Source of the DNA: Roseiarcus sp963737365
GTDB lineage: Bacteria; Pseudomonadota; Alphaproteobacteria; Rhizobiales; Beijerinckiaceae
Reading direction: 5' to 3'
Assembly: GCA_963737365.1 (NCBI GenBank)
Contig: CAVTSD010000007.1
Coordinates: forward strand, 1,302,001 to 1,366,000
Length of the DNA stretch: 64,000 bases
The notes under the pieces were generated by a model. That model was not told where the DNA came from. It saw only the letters and a program-made list of their open reading frames with translations, and ran no database searches. Within the stretch, counting starts at the first letter, position 1. Each line of letters begins with the position of its first letter. Shown one piece after another: positions 40,921 through 50,306 of this stretch. The position numbers and the translations under genes were made by a program.

Positions 40921-41172
40921 TTGGTGATCTATAAAATGGTCGACTTCAAAACAGTTTTCGGCCGCGATACGGTTCTGACGGTTAGGATAGGCGATCCGCT
41001 GCCACTGGTTGTCGGCACTCGAACAAGCACTGGAAATAGATACTTAGCTGAGATGCTCAGAAGTTTCAAGCCCCGGCTTCGGGTGGTGATGAATATTTTG
41101 GCCTGGGTCTTGATCGCAGCGCTCGCGATTTCGACGTTGTTCTGGACCGTCTGGGCCAGCCATCAACCGTGA
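40921..41172 (+). CDS. small hypothetical membrane protein
   Basis: 83 residues, not recognised. A polar N-terminal half is followed by one hydrophobic helix near the C terminus (VVMNILAWVLIAALAISTLFW, about 55-77). An alternative start is the ATG at residue 6. It could be a real tail-anchored protein or a chance frame. Confidence 0.35.
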   Translation: MVIYKMVDFKTVFGRDTVLTVRIGDPLPLVVGTRTSTGNRYLAEMLRSFKPRLRVVMNILAWVLIAALAISTLFWTVWASHQP

Positions 41173-41305
41173 TCTCACTCGGTCTGGGGCGAACCGTCGG
41201 AAAAACCGTTGAGCTAACGTAACGGCTCAGACCTTCGCCCTGTTCGCACAATTGGCGGGAACAGAACAGGACAAGCAGCCTGGCTCCTTAGGCTGAGGCG
41301 ATTTA

Positions 41306-41323
41306 CCGCCAACCGCTTGGCGG
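41306..41323 (+). promoter_or_regulatory. stem-loop in 5' leader
   Basis: CCGCCAA-CCGC-TTGGCGG is a perfect seven-base-pair stem in the leader of the next gene, about 120 bases before its ATG, without a T run. I could not assign it to a riboswitch class. Confidence 0.3.
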
Positions 41324-41440
41324 CCCGGTTGCCGAAATGCACGATTCTCCAAAGCGACGATCTGGTATTTTTGTTGACCGCTCGCCCGGCGAGGCGAAAA
41401 ATCAAGTCCGCGAGTTACCCATCCGCAAGAGGAGTTACCT

Positions 41441-42145
41441 ATGAAGGGATTGTGTGGGTTGGCTGTGCTTGCCGCCCTCAACATTTCACTCTGTTCCGCG
41501 CAGGACGCAACCCCGCAGGCTGCGGCCACTCAGGCTGCGTCGGCACAAGCTGCACCCACCAACCCGGGCAACCAGATCAAAGGTTCGTTCCCCGTCAAAT
41601 TAGAGAAAAGCATCGATTCCAAAAAGCTGAAAGAGGGGGACACGATAGTCTGCGAGACGGTCACCCCGATCCACTCGCGCAGCGGATTTATGATTCCCAG
41701 CGGAGCCAAGGTCATCGGCCATGTGACCCAGGCCCAGGCACGTTCGAAAGGAAATCCCGACTCCACTCTCGCCATCGCCTTCGACAAGATCGAGTACGCC
41801 AAGGGCGAAGAGATCCCGATGAAAGGTACTCTGCAGGCGGTAGCGCCAAGCCTGGGCGGTGCGGCATTGGATACCAGCGCGTCCCCACCGCAGCTTTCGA
41901 CGGCTAGCCATGGCGCAGCCGGCGGGAGCTCAGGAGGCTCCAACCCGCCACCGACCTCCACCATGCAGATAGCCGGACCTTCCAGTGGCACTCCGATTCT
42001 CCGGCCCGACTCTCAAGGCGTCCTGGGAGTGAAGAACCTGCAGATGGATTCCAACGGTGTGCTGACCTCTCCCGGTAAGGAAGTGAAACTGGACAGCGGA
42101 ATGCAACTTATGATTCGCGCCGAAATTCAGTTAGCGTCACGGTAA
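41441..42145 (+). CDS. secreted protein of unknown function
   Basis: 234 residues. A signal peptide (ending near CSAQ) and an Ala/Gln/Pro-rich linker precede a conserved-looking domain (about 47-135) with SIDSKKLKEGD, SGFMIPSGAKVIGHV and STLAIAFDKIEYAKGE. This block resembles the beta-barrel segment of TrbI/VirB10-like and related acidobacterial secreted proteins; that is a weak guess. A low-complexity Ser/Gly/Pro linker (about 145-185) and a beta-rich tail follow. GAGGAG precedes the ATG. A terminator lies 38 bases downstream. Confidence 0.7.
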   Translation: MKGLCGLAVLAALNISLCSAQDATPQAAATQAASAQAAPTNPGNQIKGSFPVKLEKSIDSKKLKEGDTIVCETVTPIHSRSGFMIPSGAKVIGHVTQAQARSKGNPDSTLAIAFDKIEYAKGEEIPMKGTLQAVAPSLGGAALDTSASPPQLSTASHGAAGGSSGGSNPPPTSTMQIAGPSSGTPILRPDSQGVLGVKNLQMDSNGVLTSPGKEVKLDSGMQLMIRAEIQLASR

Positions 42146-42182
42146 ACACATATCAGCCTTCCGGCCGCTCCTCTGCAAGACG

Positions 42183-42212
42183 AAGCTCGCCGAAAAGGGC
42201 GAGCTTTTTCTT
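42183..42212 (+). terminator. Rho-independent terminator
   Basis: AAGCTCGCC (42183-42191) and GGCGAGCTT (42198-42206) form a nine-base-pair stem with a six-base loop, followed by TTTCTTG. It ends the preceding secreted-protein gene. Confidence 0.8.
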
Positions 42213-42359
42213 GCAACGACTCTCCACTTGCGCGGGTCTTTGCGAAAAACTGCACAGGCCTACGCTTTTTGCAGACAGAACGACTCGCATGGGTTTTCGA
42301 GCTTGCATTTTCCATGAACTCCCATGCATGATTTCGGGGTGTCACGCAGGAGCCAATGA

Positions 42360-43597
42360 ATGACTACTTTCCGCAGAAACATCCAGATTGTAATGTTAAC
42401 GATGGTTGCAGTTGTCTTGTTTGCAGGTGCAGCCCTTTGCCCAGCATCTGCACAAACCCGCTACGAGTCCGTTTACAACGGACACAGGATTATCTATCCG
42501 GAGTCCAGCATCCCCGTGCCCGGTCGCCCTCACACGAACTACTTTTTCGTCGACTCGGACAAACCGGCCCCGCAACCTCCACCGGGTGCTGAAACTCCAG
42601 GATCAGTAGCCTGCGTATATCAGTTGGTAGCTGGACCGACCGGCTGCCCGATTGCCACAAGCACAACCGTGCCAAACGGTGGTATTGGCGCTATTGCCAT
42701 CGTGGACGCCGGTTACTACCCGACCGCACAGTCTGACCTGGACGCCTTCGACTCCTACTTCGGTATTCCGGCTACGACCATCACGCAGGTCTGGCCCTGG
42801 TGAACCCACACGGCCCACCGGTTTACTCGGACTGGGAGGTCGAGGAGGCATTGGATATCGAGTGGGCTCACGCCATGGCGCCACACGCCAAGCTGTTCCT
42901 GGTGGTGTCGGCATTGTGTACAAGCCCGGAATGCGCGACCGATCCCACCTGGGCAGCGGTGAAGCTCGCCGGAAATCTAGTGGCCGCAGAACGGCGGCGG
43001 CGTGGTGAGCATGAGCTTTGCCGATGCGGAGATTCCGCAGGAAATTAGTTTTGATCACTGTAGTTCACTCACCCGGGAGTCGTCTACTTTGCGGCCGCCG
43101 GCGATGGGGGACTTGGCGAGAGCGCCTATCCGGCAGCGTCGCCGAACGTCGTGGCGGTGGGAGGAACCTATTTTAACCGCGACAGTAACGGAAACTTCAC
43201 CTACGAGCAGTACTACACGGGCGGCGGCGGGGGAGACATCAGTCCCTACGAGCCGCGTCCCAGCTATCAGAATGGCATTGCCAGCATCGTAGGAAACCAT
43301 CGCGGATATCCTGATGTCTCTTCCGACTTTTGCTGTGCGCCCATTTACCTCGAGGGAGGCTGGGGTTCAGTCGGAGGTACCAGTTGGTCCTCTCCTACCT
43401 TTGCCGGAATCGTGAATGCGGCCGGCAGCCTACAGCAGTCGTCCTTGGCTGAGCTCACCATGATGTACAACGAGCTGGCCAATCCCACGCCGTACGCGGC
43501 TGATTTCAACGACATCACGCTGGGTGATCCGCGCTGCAAAGTTGGTTGGGACCTGTGCACCGGCATCGGCTCCGCCAAAACTTACGCCGGCAAGTAA
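42360..43597 (+). CDS. S53 (sedolisin) peptidase, short form (three frameshifts)
   Basis: About 412 residues. A signal peptide (ending near ASAQ) and about 50 residues of linker precede the catalytic domain, so the usual 200-residue propeptide is absent. The Glu/Asp pair is visible in EEALDIEWAHAMAP and the nucleophile Ser in GGTSWSSPTFAG. VSMSFADAE carries the oxyanion Asp region. The reading frame must shift near 42791, 42989 and 43058; after that AAGDGGLGESAYPAASPNV connects to VAVGGTYF. The family are acid serine-carboxyl endopeptidases. All catalytic residues survive, so sequence error is a fair explanation. Confidence 0.78.
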
Positions 43598-43991
43598 TCA
43601 ACTAGGCTGCCGGGATTGCCGGTTCGACCTGGTCAGGACGCGGGCTTTGCCCGCGTCACCCTTTTACCTTCTCCAGGTAACTGGTAATCCGGAGGTCGAC
43701 GGCTCAGCTAAAAACCGTTGGCTTTGCTGGACTCCCGCGAGGCACCGGCACCGTTGTGGTCCGAAGCGCGACAGATTTCCTGCAATAAAAACCCGCCGTC
43801 TGGCGGGTTTTGTCGCGTTAAGAGGCCCAGCTCTTGCGAGAACAAACTTAGTCTCTCGACCTGGAGTCATTTGACGATAACAGTCACAAGCGATTACGCA
43901 AGCTACCGCGAAACGACAATACAATCAATAATCCGGCACTGGCGCCTCCACGGATATCGAACCGGCTCTCTTGCACAGGTCCGTCTCCGAC
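43598..43991. other. intergenic, no gene
   Basis: About 390 bases between the convergent S53 and GloVer genes. Apart from the bidirectional terminator at 43787-43812 I see nothing. Confidence 0.4.
43787..43812. terminator. bidirectional Rho-independent terminator
   Basis: AAAACCCGCC-GTCT-GGCGGGTTTT is a ten-base-pair perfect stem with A/T tracts at both ends. It serves the rightward S53 gene and the leftward GloVer gene, which converge on it. Confidence 0.85.
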
Positions 43992-45341
43992 TCACGGACG
44001 CCGGATTGCATAAGCACGAACCGCAGCCATCCGGAAGACGGTGCCGCAGCCCGTGCCGTCACAATCGTTGACAGTGCCGCCCTGCGAGGTTGTGCCATAG
44101 AAGAATCCGTTGGTGAGTTCGACCAGCGCGCCATAGGGCCGGGCGCCGTCCGTGCAGGGCCAGCCCGAAGCGCAAAAGTTGTGCAACGTGGTCAGCGCGC
44201 CCGAGGTGGTCATTTTGAAGACGGTGCCATAGATATGGTTCCCGCCCGCCGGAGTTGTCCCGTAGAAATTCCCGTCACTGGCTTGCACCAGCGCGGCGGA
44301 AGGGCATTCGCCGTCACCGCCGTTGAAGCTGTGCAACGTGGTCAGCGAGCCGCTGGAGGAAATACTGAAAGCGGTGCCTACTCCGCTGGCTCCGCCCGCG
44401 CAGGTTGTCCCGTAGAAGTTCCCGTTGCTGGCTTGCATTAGTCCGGCCGCGGGTAGATCACCGTCAGAGCAGTTCGCTTCAGAGCAAAAGTCGTACAGGG
44501 TGGTCAGAGTCCCGGCTGGGCCGATCTGGAAGACCGTGCCACAGCCATAGGCACACCCCGGATTGCCGCCCCCTGATGTTAGCCCGTAGAAGTTTCCGTC
44601 TGTAGCTTGCACCAGTCCGGCGGAAGGCAGTGCGCCGTCAGCGCAGCCGGTTTGAGAGCAAAAGGTGTACAGCGTGGTGAAGGCGCCACTGGGGGTGATT
44701 TTGAAGAGCGTGCCACAGCCGAGGGTGCCCGTGCCACAGGCATCACTTCCTCCATACTGCGACATTCCGTAGAAGCTTCCGTCGCTGGCTTGTATGAGCG
44801 CGAGAGGGGAAGAGCCGTCAGCACAGTTCGGCTGAGAGCAGAAGCTGTACAACGTAGTTAACGCTCCCGCCGAGGTGATTCTGAAGACCGTGCCACTGTT
44901 ATAGGCGCCACCACCGGAGGTTGTTCCATAGAAGTTCCCGTCCCTGGCCTGCACCAGGCCCTGGGGATTTGCGCCGTCAGAACCGCCAAAGCTGTACAGC
45001 GTGGTCAGCGCGCCCGCTGGAGTAATCTTGACCACTGTGCCACAACCCATGGCGGTACAGTTGTTGCTGGTCCCGCCTACGACAGTTGTCCCATAAAGCT
45101 GTCCATCGCTAGCTTGGATCAGAGATCCGGGCCCTGAACCGTTGGTCCCGTCGAAATTCACCAGAGTTGTGAAGAAGACGTTTTGTGCAGACGCCGTTAT
45201 CACAGCCACGACACAAAACAAGACGACCACGCCTGGTATCGCCGGCAGCCTGAGTTTCTCCACCCTGGTCGCCGTTCGCCTTTGCCCTGCCAGCAACGTA
45301 AACCGTTCCCAAGTTTTTGGTCTCGTCATAGCAATCCTCAT
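43992..45341 (-). CDS. GloVer tandem-repeat secreted protein
   Basis: 449 residues. After an N-terminal signal/anchor (about 33-52, ending ASAQN) there are seven repeats of roughly 50-60 residues, each with LTTLYSF, an LVQASDGNFYGTT core, a GG-turn and GCGTVFKIT. Cys pairs recur in several repeats. Seven units suggest a seven-bladed beta-propeller. I know these GloVer repeats from Acidobacteria and Verrucomicrobia; their function is unknown. The C terminus (AVRAYAIRRP) has no obvious anchor. A longer N terminus than needed suggests the start may be downstream of 45341. Confidence 0.85.
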   Translation of the reverse strand: MRIAMTRPKTWERFTLLAGQRRTATRVEKLRLPAIPGVVVLFCVVAVITASAQNVFFTTLVNFDGTNGSGPGSLIQASDGQLYGTTVVGGTSNNCTAMGCGTVVKITPAGALTTLYSFGGSDGANPQGLVQARDGNFYGTTSGGGAYNSGTVFRITSAGALTTLYSFCSQPNCADGSSPLALIQASDGSFYGMSQYGGSDACGTGTLGCGTLFKITPSGAFTTLYTFCSQTGCADGALPSAGLVQATDGNFYGLTSGGGNPGCAYGCGTVFQIGPAGTLTTLYDFCSEANCSDGDLPAAGLMQASNGNFYGTTCAGGASGVGTAFSISSSGSLTTLHSFNGGDGECPSAALVQASDGNFYGTTPAGGNHIYGTVFKMTTSGALTTLHNFCASGWPCTDGARPYGALVELTNGFFYGTTSQGGTVNDCDGTGCGTVFRMAAVRAYAIRRP

Positions 45342-45947
45342 TAGGGCGACATGTGTGCTTTCGTTGTACCTTACTCGCTGGGATATTGACGCTGGATAGG
45401 AGACAGGTTCGAAGCAGGTGCTTCACCAGTGCAGTTATAAAGCACCTGGTATGTCTGTGCCCGCGCCGGTTGCCCGGAGATGGGACAAACGCTAGTGTGA
45501 ATGTTCATTGCCAGCGCCGCATTCGCTGGACTCCCGTTCATGCCTAAGTTTGCAACGCGAGAGCTTGCCTTGCGTCGCACGATTCACCTCCTGCCGACTC
45601 CAAGATGAGGAGGGCGAACTGAAGGCCCACGTCATGGCACGCAGAAGCAATGGAAGCCGGCGAGAAAGCATCCGTTCGCAGACACCCATTGAAATTAGAC
45701 AGAGTGAGGTCAAGATTTGTCGGTGATCTCCGCCCCATACGCTGGTGACAAGCAAGAACGTACTTGCAAGCAGAGGCTGCTGTTGGCGCAACCAGCGATT
45801 ACACAAGTAACCCGAAAACGGGGCAGCCCCGCCGGGCTCCTTGCGATGTGGGCGATTCTATGGCCACGATACTTCGAAGAAGGGGGCTAGTCAGAACAGA
45901 GCAAGCGCACTCAACCGGGGAGGCTGAGTGCTACCCGACAACCGGCT
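45342..45947. other. intergenic, no gene
   Basis: About 600 bases with short overlapping frames on both strands but nothing recognisable. No repeat, RNA or terminator stands out. It should hold the GloVer promoter at its left end. Confidence 0.4.
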
Positions 45948-46436
45948 CTATTGCTTCTTGTCGTAGACCCACTTGTTGTTATTGGCGCCCTTGCCGCCCA
46001 CCGTGGTCTGCGACTCGTACGCCTGCAACGATCCGTCGGGCAGCAGCGTATAGGTTACGACGTCGCTCACCTTCGTTCCGTCCGAGGCCGTCATCTTCTG
46101 GTCGAGTACCAGCGCGTTCTGCTGCCAGTAGACGCGGCTGTCGGTGACGTAGCCGGGACCGTCCTCCTGAACTGATTTGGGATCGTCAACGGTGGCGGCG
46201 AGCTTCCAGTTGAAGGTTTGATCGCCGTAAGCCTGGGTCCGCACGAAGCTCACTTGCGGATCTTCCTGCTTGATCTCCAGCGTCATGCTCGACGGAGCCG
46301 GCACCACCAGCTTGCTCTTGTGGACATCAAAAACCCAGGTGCCGGAATAGTTAGGTTTGGCGGTCGCCGGTGCCGTCTGTCCGTAGACAAGAACAGTGGC
46401 CCCGAGCAGAAGGACGGAAACAATTGCGAATCTCAT
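45948..46436 (-). CDS. secreted small protein of unknown function
   Basis: 162 residues. A signal peptide (ending near LVYGQ) is followed by NYSGTWVFDVHKSKL, a motif I associate with a lipocalin-like, acidobacterial secreted family. Alternating beta-type segments continue to the end (SLQAYESQTTVGGKG, KWVYDKKQ). The function is unknown. Confidence 0.7.
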   Translation of the reverse strand: MRFAIVSVLLLGATVLVYGQTAPATAKPNYSGTWVFDVHKSKLVVPAPSSMTLEIKQEDPQVSFVRTQAYGDQTFNWKLAATVDDPKSVQEDGPGYVTDSRVYWQQNALVLDQKMTASDGTKVSDVVTYTLLPDGSLQAYESQTTVGGKGANNNKWVYDKKQ

Positions 46437-47129
46437 GGAGGGCGTTATTGTAGCAAAGCGAAAATAAAGATTTCATAAAAACAGCGATCCGCCCCTCGCA
46501 ATACCACATCGGGAAGGAATATTCATGCACTTGACTATTTTTGGGGGGCTAATGGTCCAAGGGCAAGTTCGTTGTGGCCGGGCCCGATGCCGGGAGGGTC
46601 TAACAGATATGCTTTGCCGGGTCGCGGAGCCGCTCTCTGGAATCGATCCGAGTCGCTCAACACGCCTTTCCGGTTCGCGCTGGTTTTGCGCGAAGCGGAG
46701 TGTTGAGGGGCGGCAGAGCTTGGCCCAGCACGCAGCGAACCCGGGGCCCAGGTTCGCGCTGTCTTTGTGCGAGTCGGGGTGAGTAAGCGGAGTGCTGGGT
46801 AAGATCCCCGGCATGAGTTTGACCCCTTCAGGGCGGCAGCCTGTCGCCGGCTAGACAGTCTGCTGAAATACTCGATTGCGGTGAAGGTTCGGGTAGTGCT
46901 GGCCTTCAGGCCAGCGTCTAAGTCTTTTACTTTTGCTTGGTGTCGGCTTTCAGCCAACGGCAGAAGCGTTGCAGGACGAGTTTTTCAGCAAACTGTAAAG
47001 CCGGCTCTTGCCACTTTCAAGAAATCCCACCCAGGCCTTTGTCCTGGGCGAAAGGCACAACCAGCCCTACGGCATCGCTGGCTTGAATCCCTCCTCCTGC
47101 TCTGTTAATCTAACTAACTAGTTAATTAA
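46437..47129. other. intergenic with imperfect repeats
   Basis: About 690 bases without a credible gene. At 46670-46795 two near copies of GGTTCGCGCTG...GCGAagCGGaGTG lie about 80 bases apart, and GCAGCGAACC faces GGTTCGCGCTG around 46733-46763 as an inverted repeat. A small hairpin (GCTGGCC-TTCA-GGCCAGC) is at 46898-46915. It reads as a cluster of degraded intergenic repeats. Confidence 0.4.
47115..47124. promoter_or_regulatory. palindrome, possible TetR operator
   Basis: TAACTAGTTA is a perfect ten-base palindrome inside an AT-rich stretch, five bases before the ATG of the TetR-type gene. TetR-family regulators often repress themselves from such sites. It is short, so chance is possible. 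Confidence 0.4.
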
Positions 47130-47902
47130 ATGACCGCTCAGCTCAAATCCGCCGAGCCCCGCCGCGGCAGTCGCCGCCAGCCTCAAGTCAGCCGCAATGC
47201 CATCCTAAGCGCCGCTCTGGCCGAGTTCGCCCAGGAAGGCCTGGCCGGGGCCCGCGTCGATGCCATCGCCGAAGCTGCGGGCGTCAACAAGGCGCTGCTC
47301 TATTACTACTTTCACGACAAGGAAACCCTTTACGGCGCGACCCTGGAGAACTTCTTCGCGCCTCTCCACCAGCGCGTCATGGCGGTTTGCGAGCGGCCCG
47401 GGTCGGCAGGCGAGCGCTTCCTGAGTTACGCCCGCGAGCACTTCGATTCCATCGCTGCGTCGCCGCATCATGCGCCGCATCTTCATGGGCGAACTGATGA
47501 GCTTCAGCCGCGGCGGCAAGACCTATCTGGACCGCATTCTCAGCCAATTACATGTTGCCCATCGGCATGCGCGTGCTGGCTCTGCTGCAGGAGGGCGTCG
47601 ACAGCGGCGAATTCCGCGCAGTCGATCCGGCGCAATTTCTACCCACGGCCATCGGCTCCATCGTGCATTACTTCCTGACCGCGCCGCTGCGCCAGCGCTT
47701 TCTCAAGCTCATGCCCATGCCGGAGCCGTCGATCGAAGACCGCCGCGCCGCGGTGCTCGATTTCATCGCCGCCGCCCTGTTCAGCCGATCGCGAAAAGGC
47801 AATCAAGCTGGCTGCCAGAATTGCGGCCGGCGATCCGCTTCACACATCAGCCAAAACCCGCGCTGTCCCGTTCGAAAGGGAAACGCAGATGAGACCGCAT
47901 AA
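47130..47902 (+). CDS. TetR-family regulator (two frameshifts)
   Basis: About 230 residues after correction. The helix-turn-helix is in RVDAIAEAAGVNKALLYYYFHDKETLY (shown by VNKALLYYYF). The ligand domain is spread over frames: one shift near 47470 leads to RIFMGELMSFSRGGKTYLD, and one near 47548 leads to MLPIGMRVLALLQEGVDSGEF. Its end overlaps the start of the HlyD gene. It likely represses the downstream efflux operon. Confidence 0.75.
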
Positions 47903-48955
47903 ATTCTTTTTCTTCTTACTGATTCTCTTCTCGCATTGCCGCCGGGTATTACTTCTACTCCACCGACCGCACCAGCGACACGGTGTTGATCGGAATCGTC
48001 GACGCCAACCAGGTAATCGTCAGTTCCAAGATCATGGGCCGGGTCGAGAAGCTTTACGTCGACGAAGGCTCGAAGGTGAAGGCCGGAGACCTGATCGCCG
48101 AGATCGACTCCGCTGAACTCGAGGCCCAGAAGAATGCCGCCCAGGCCACGATTGACGCCTACGATTCGCAGGTGTCGTCGATGCGCGCCACGGAGGCGCA
48201 GACGCTGGGCGAGACCAACAGCGGCGTGGTGAACGCCGACGCTCGTCTGGCTTCGGCCAAGGCGTCGCTGGCGCAGGCGCAGGCCGATCTGGCGCGCATC
48301 CAAAGCGATTCGCAGCGCATGATCGCTCTGGCGAAAGCAGGAGTCGAGTCGGACCAGAACCGCGTTCGTGCTGAAGAGCAACTCAGCGCGCAAAAAGCCG
48401 TGGTGCTGAGCGCGCAGAGGAATGTCGACGCAGCCCAGGCGGACCTCAACACCGCCAATGCGCGATTGCATCAACAACGCGCCGCCGCCAGCAACGTCGC
48501 GATGAATGAAGCGCAGGTGGCGAACGCCAAAGCGCAACTTGCCGAAGCCGACACGCGCCTGGGCTACACGAAAATCTACGCGCCGGTGAGTGGCACGGTT
48601 TCGGTGCGCGCGACGCGGCAGGGCGAGGTCGTGAATCCCGGCGAGCCCATCGTCACCATCATCGACTTCAACGACACCTGGGTGCGCGCCGAAGCGCCGG
48701 AAACCGAAAGCCGCTTTGTCAGCCGACGGCGATCGCCTGAAAGTTCGGCTGCCGCAGGGCAATCCCATCGAAGGCACGGTGATCTTCAAGGCGGTCGAGA
48801 GCGACTTCGCCACGCAGCGCGACGTCAGCCGGCGCAAGCGCGACATCAAGACCATTGGGCTGAAACTGAAGGTCGACAACCCCGACGGCGCGCTGGTGCC
48901 CGGTATGACAGCTGAGGTGCTGCTGCCGGCGGACTTGGGGAAAAGCAAGAAGTGA
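47889..48955 (+). CDS. HlyD-type membrane fusion protein (two frameshifts)
   Basis: About 355 residues. A short N-terminal membrane anchor (MRPHKFFFFLLILF) is followed by a biotinyl-lipoyl part (GRVEKLYVDEGSKVKAGD), a long coiled coil (about 80-210, rich in Ala, Gln and Glu) and a second lipoyl half (LGYTKIYAPVSGTV), then a beta-barrel. Shifts lie near 47935 and 48715; the last piece is RLPQGNPIEGTVIF to the end. It bridges the ABC pump below it to the periplasm or outer membrane. Confidence 0.78.
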
Positions 48956-49016
48956 ACGGGTTGTCGAAGGGGCGCAGCTTCAACTGTGCACCGGTTTGAG
49001 CTTACATATTTTCCTT

Positions 49017-49130
49017 GTCATCCCGAGCGAAGTCGAGGGATCTGCGGTTCGCTAGTAGTGGCAGGATCTTTCTCCAGCCACGAACCGCAGGTCCCTCCAC
49101 TCCGGGCTGAAGCCCTCCGGTCGGGATGAC
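49017..49130. repeat. GTCATCC-type palindrome, copy 2
   Basis: GTCATCCCGA (49017-49026) and TCGGGATGAC (49121-49130) are perfectly inverted. Inside, GAGGGATCTGCGGTTCG is opposed by CGAACCGCAGGTCCCTC with one mismatch. The whole 114 bases can fold into a long hairpin between the HlyD and ATPase genes. Confidence 0.75.
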
Positions 49131-49170
49131 AACGTATGCATTGGGCAACGGAACGCTAAGGATTTAACCG

Positions 49171-50202
49171 ATGACTGCAAAACCAAGTTCGGACTCCAAT
49201 ACACCGGCGATGCCATCGTCGTCGACCACATCACCAAGAAGTACGGCGACTTTACTGCCGTGGACGATGTCTCGTTCAACGTGCATCAGGGCGAGATCTT
49301 CGGCCTGCTCGGTCCGAACGGCGCGGGCAAGTCAACCCTCATCCGCATGATGACGACGCTGCTGCCCATCACCGCCGGGCGCGCGCTGATCAATGGCTTC
49401 GACGTCGGCAAACAGCCCGATAACGCACGGCAGTGCATGGGCGTGATCCCGCAGGCGCTGACCAGCGACATCGATCTCACGGTGGAAGAGAACCTCAACA
49501 TCTACGCCAAGCTCTACGGCGTCGGCGCTGAGGATCGCAAGCGCAACATCGACGACCTGCTCGAAACCGTCGACCTGACCAAATGGCGGGGTGCGCAGAC
49601 CAAGACGCTGTCGGGCGGCATGCGACGTCGGCTGGAAATTGCGCGCGGCCTGGTACACAGCCCGAAAATCTTTTTCCTCGACGAGCCGACCACCGGCCTC
49701 GACCCCGTCTCCCGCGTCGCTGTGTGGGAGATGCTGACAGCGATCAAGGACAAGCGCGCGCTCACCATCCTGATCACCACGCACTACATGGACGAAGCCG
49801 ACCGCCTGTGCGACCGCATCGCCATCGTCGATCACGGCAAGCTGGTCGCCCTCGATTCTCCGGCGGCGCTGAAGGCCAGCGTGCCGGGAACCAATGTCAT
49901 CGAAGCGCAATTCAGCAACGCTCCTGCCGACTGGCAGCAGCAACTGGAAAATCTCGATGACGTAACTTCGGTGCAGCCGGAGGCGGCGAACATGTATCGC
50001 ATCCTCACCTGCGAACGGATCGAAGACCACGACCGAGCTGGTCGAGTTGGCGGTGCATGAGAAGGTCGAGGTGAAATCGCTCTCGGTTCAAAACACTACG
50101 CTGGACGATGTCTTCGTCCACTTCACGGGACGGCAGCTGCGCGACGAGCAGGTGAAGGCCTACAGCTTCATGATGCCTGACCGTCCAGGGATGCGGCCAT
50201 GA
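49171..50202 (+). CDS. ABC-2 efflux ATPase (frameshifted at both ends)
   Basis: About 340 residues after correction. Walker A GPNGAGKST, signature LSGGMRRRLEIARG, Walker B IFFLDEPTTGLD and switch His (THYMDEA) are intact. The N terminus (VDHITKKYGDFTAVDDV) joins the ATG at 49171 if one base is missing near 49182. The C terminus (ELVELAVHEKVEVKSLSV to MRP-stop at 50202) needs one base removed near 50010. It is of the drug or polysaccharide export type (CcmA/YbhF-like) and energises the next permease. Confidence 0.85.
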
Positions 50203-50306
50203 ACCCCACCCCAACAGACGCAAATACGGCGTCTGCTAGGGGCCCGGTGAAGTCGCATGCGGATACGAAGCTGATCGATTTGGCAGAGAGGTTTAGTCGC
50301 TTATGA
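50199..50306 (+). CDS. possible 35-codon ORF between ATPase and permease
   Basis: An ATG at 50199 overlaps the ATPase stop (ATGA) and its TGA at 50304-50306 overlaps the permease ATG at 50303. The 35 residues are polar (TDANTASARGPVKSHAD, LIDLAERFSRL). It may be a real small coupled protein, or the lost N terminus of the permease put out of frame by an indel. Neither is proven. Confidence 0.35.
   Translation: MNPTPTDANTASARGPVKSHADTKLIDLAERFSRL

Noticed and set aside
47803..48948. 381-codon minus-strand frame over the HlyD gene
   Set aside because: Shadow frame; the plus strand encodes clear lipoyl and coiled-coil segments.
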